This document shows, one piece after another, positions 7,784-8,452 of a DNA stretch of 8,452 bases (position 1 is the first letter of the stretch; the number at the start of each line of letters is the position of its first letter). Source of the DNA: Chlorobiota bacterium (lineage in GTDB: Bacteria; Bacteroidota; Bacteroidia; Bacteroidales; JAADJA01); NCBI GenBank assembly GCA_030592565.1, contig JAUVIX010000147.1:1-8452 (forward strand), given 5' to 3'. Both the position numbers and the translations under genes were made by a program. Under the pieces are notes generated by a model. It saw only the letters and a program-made list of their open reading frames with translations. It did no database searches and was not told where the DNA came from.

Positions 7784-7820
7784 AACAGGTTTGTTTAAAT
7801 AAACAAAACCTGTTAGGTCT
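7778..7820 (+). terminator. Long hairpin between ptb and the alkyltransferase-like gene
   Basis: The inner arms at 7784-7797 and 7800-7814 pair over 14 bases with one bulged A in the right arm and a two-base loop. One A-A mismatch then separates an outer stem (AGGCC at 7778-7782 with GGTCT at 7816-7820, including one G-U pair). The hairpin starts about 20 bases after the ptb stop, as a terminator would. No U-run follows (TAAACG), so termination may be weak or the stem may instead protect the mRNA 3' end. The CCTGTTAGGT arm resembles a hairpin I recall as frequent between Bacteroidota genes. Confidence 0.55.
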
Positions 7821-7839
7821 TAAACGTAAAATTGAAGCT

Positions 7840-8175
7840 ATGGGAGAATCCACTGACTCATTTTTCCAAAAGGTGTATGAAGTAGCCCGTTTGATACCAT
7901 ACGGCAGAGTAACATCCTATGGTGCGATTGCTGCTTATCTCGGATTAAAAGGCTCAGCCAGAATGGTTGGCTGGGCTATGAATGCTTCCTTTTCGGCTAA
8001 AGAAGATATTCCGGCACACAGGGTTGTTAACCGTAACGGAATGCTTACCGGCAAAAGTCATTTCGGAAGCCCAGCACTGATGCAGCAGTTGCTTGAGAGT
8101 GAAGGAATAGAAGTAATAAATGATAAAATTGTGAACTTTGAGGAGTATTTTTGGGACCCCGTGATGGAGATGTAA
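7840..8175 (+). CDS. Alkyltransferase-like (ATL) protein, MGMT family, no catalytic cysteine
   Basis: Small DNA-binding protein of 111 residues, the size of stand-alone ATL proteins and covering only the C-terminal domain of O6-alkylguanine-DNA alkyltransferase. PYGRVTSYGAIA at 20-31 contains Y27, which fits the tyrosine that rotates the flipped base's phosphate. GSARMVGWAM at 38-47 is the recognition helix with R41 as the arginine finger. The active-site motif PCHRV reads PAHRV at 58-62, so the methyl-accepting cysteine is alanine (A59) and direct repair is not expected. Characterised ATLs, which usually have tryptophan there, bind alkylguanine and hand it to nucleotide excision repair; the same role is inferred here. 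NRNGMLTGK follows, the usual family continuation. It might be transcribed by readthrough from ptb, since I see no clear TAnnTTTG box in the 84-base spacer. Confidence 0.9.
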   Translation: MGESTDSFFQKVYEVARLIPYGRVTSYGAIAAYLGLKGSARMVGWAMNASFSAKEDIPAHRVVNRNGMLTGKSHFGSPALMQQLLESEGIEVINDKIVNFEEYFWDPVMEM

Positions 8176-8184
8176 AACCTGCTG

Positions 8185-8224
8185 CCTGCCGTACAAGTTG
8201 ATGACAACACCAACTTGAGGCAGG
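8185..8224. terminator. Interrupted hairpin between convergent genes, probable two-way terminator
   Basis: CCTGCC at 8185-8190 pairs with GGCAGG at 8219-8224, and CAAGTTG at 8194-8200 with CAACTTG at 8211-8217. The two stems are separated by a 3-by-1 internal loop and capped by a 10-base loop. It sits between the stops of the plus-strand alkyltransferase-like gene and the minus-strand T9SS gene, where a shared terminator is expected. T-rich sequence follows loosely on both strands (TTTT about 6 bases out on the minus side), not a classic immediate U-run. Confidence 0.5.
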
Positions 8225-8249
8225 GATGCATAAAATTTTGATGTCTTTT

Positions 8250-8452
8250 TCAAAGAACGAACTTCCCGGTCTTTACAAGCTTTCCGTTCCTTACCTCCAC
8301 AATGTAAGTCCCTTTCGCAAAACCGGAAACATCAATCCTTCCCGAGTAACCATCTCCGGTTATCCTTATCTTCCTGTTTTCCATACGGTTTCCCTGAATA
8401 TTATATACGCTTAACTCGTATTCTCCGGTTAACCCTTCAATCCTGATGTTTA
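8250..8452 (-). CDS. C-terminal end of a T9SS-exported protein (type A sorting domain; 5' partial)
   Basis: The reverse strand is open from the right edge to a TGA at 8250-8252, giving the last 66 residues of a protein whose start is outside the window. The residues read as a type IX secretion type A C-terminal sorting domain: YELSVYNIQGN at 11-21, a charged GYSGRIDVSGFAKGTYIV at 34-51, then VEVRNGKLVKTGKFVL to the end. The pattern VYN.QG, then D.S.F..G.Y.V, then G.....KF.. is characteristic. Such tails send a protein across the outer membrane through the T9SS, after which they are cleaved and the cargo is released or attached to surface lipopolysaccharide. The cargo itself (enzyme, adhesin or other) is not visible. 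The gene runs toward the alkyltransferase-like gene, with 74 bases between stops. Confidence 0.88.
   Translation of the reverse strand, partial: NIRIEGLTGEYELSVYNIQGNRMENRKIRITGDGYSGRIDVSGFAKGTYIVEVRNGKLVKTGKFVL

Noticed and set aside
7772..7830. Hammerhead-ribozyme-like CTGATGAG followed by a stem after ptb
   Set aside because: The CUGAUGA core and a following stem are present, but the base stretch after the stem is UUAAAC rather than the required GAAA. No third stem with a cleavage site was found.
7954..8253. Minus-strand frame of 99 codons across the alkyltransferase-like gene
   Set aside because: It is antisense to the conserved Arg-finger and PAHRV motifs and has no family features. 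Its start overlaps the T9SS gene's stop by only four bases, which looks accidental.
8226..8414. Plus-strand frame of 62 codons at the right edge
   Set aside because: The opposite strand encodes a clear T9SS sorting domain over the same bases, so this frame is its shadow.
1..8452. Defence system, mobile element, integrase, CRISPR array or tRNA-linked island
   Set aside because: No transposase, integrase, terminal repeats, spacer array or tRNA was seen. All genes are typical chromosomal Bacteroidota families, and the helicase has no defence-type partner beside it.

Overview
The window is an AT-rich stretch of ordinary chromosome from a member of the Bacteroidota, most likely a Bacteroidales/Marinilabiliales-type organism (the order is inference). 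Four signs point there. The outer-membrane Omp85 protein has the TamL-type LRAW...LGPGSY loop. Two promoters fit the Bacteroidota consensus (ATTG, 19 bases, TAnnTTTG). Start codons follow A/T-rich leaders with no Shine-Dalgarno sequence. A type IX secretion (T9SS) sorting domain is encoded at the right edge. No mobile element, CRISPR array, tRNA or rRNA was seen.

Layout, left to right. (1) The 3' part of a TamL/BamA-like Omp85 gene enters from the left edge and is followed after 11 bases by a RecD/Dda-like SF1 DNA helicase; the two are probably one transcript. (2) A promoter overlapping the helicase stop drives a two-gene unit of exported zinc peptidases, an M1 aminopeptidase-like protein and an M64 peptidase 23 bases later. 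Both have signal peptides but neither has a lipobox or T9SS tail, so they are probably periplasmic. (3) A second promoter with two perfect inverted repeats drives a phosphate butyryl/acetyltransferase (Ptb family), which has no butyrate kinase gene next to it here. (4) After a hairpin-bearing spacer comes a small alkyltransferase-like (MGMT family) protein whose catalytic cysteine position is alanine. (5) A convergent gene enters from the right on the minus strand. Only its last 66 codons are inside the window, and they encode a T9SS type A C-terminal sorting domain.

The genes cover envelope biogenesis, DNA maintenance, peptide degradation, acyl-phosphate metabolism and alkylation-damage recognition. 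They do not form an evident single system, and I found no convincing undescribed system. The points most worth a second look are the inverted repeats on the two promoters, the hairpin with paired 8-base repeats after ptb, the kinase-less ptb, and the T9SS tail at the edge, which is easily missed because its start lies outside the window.
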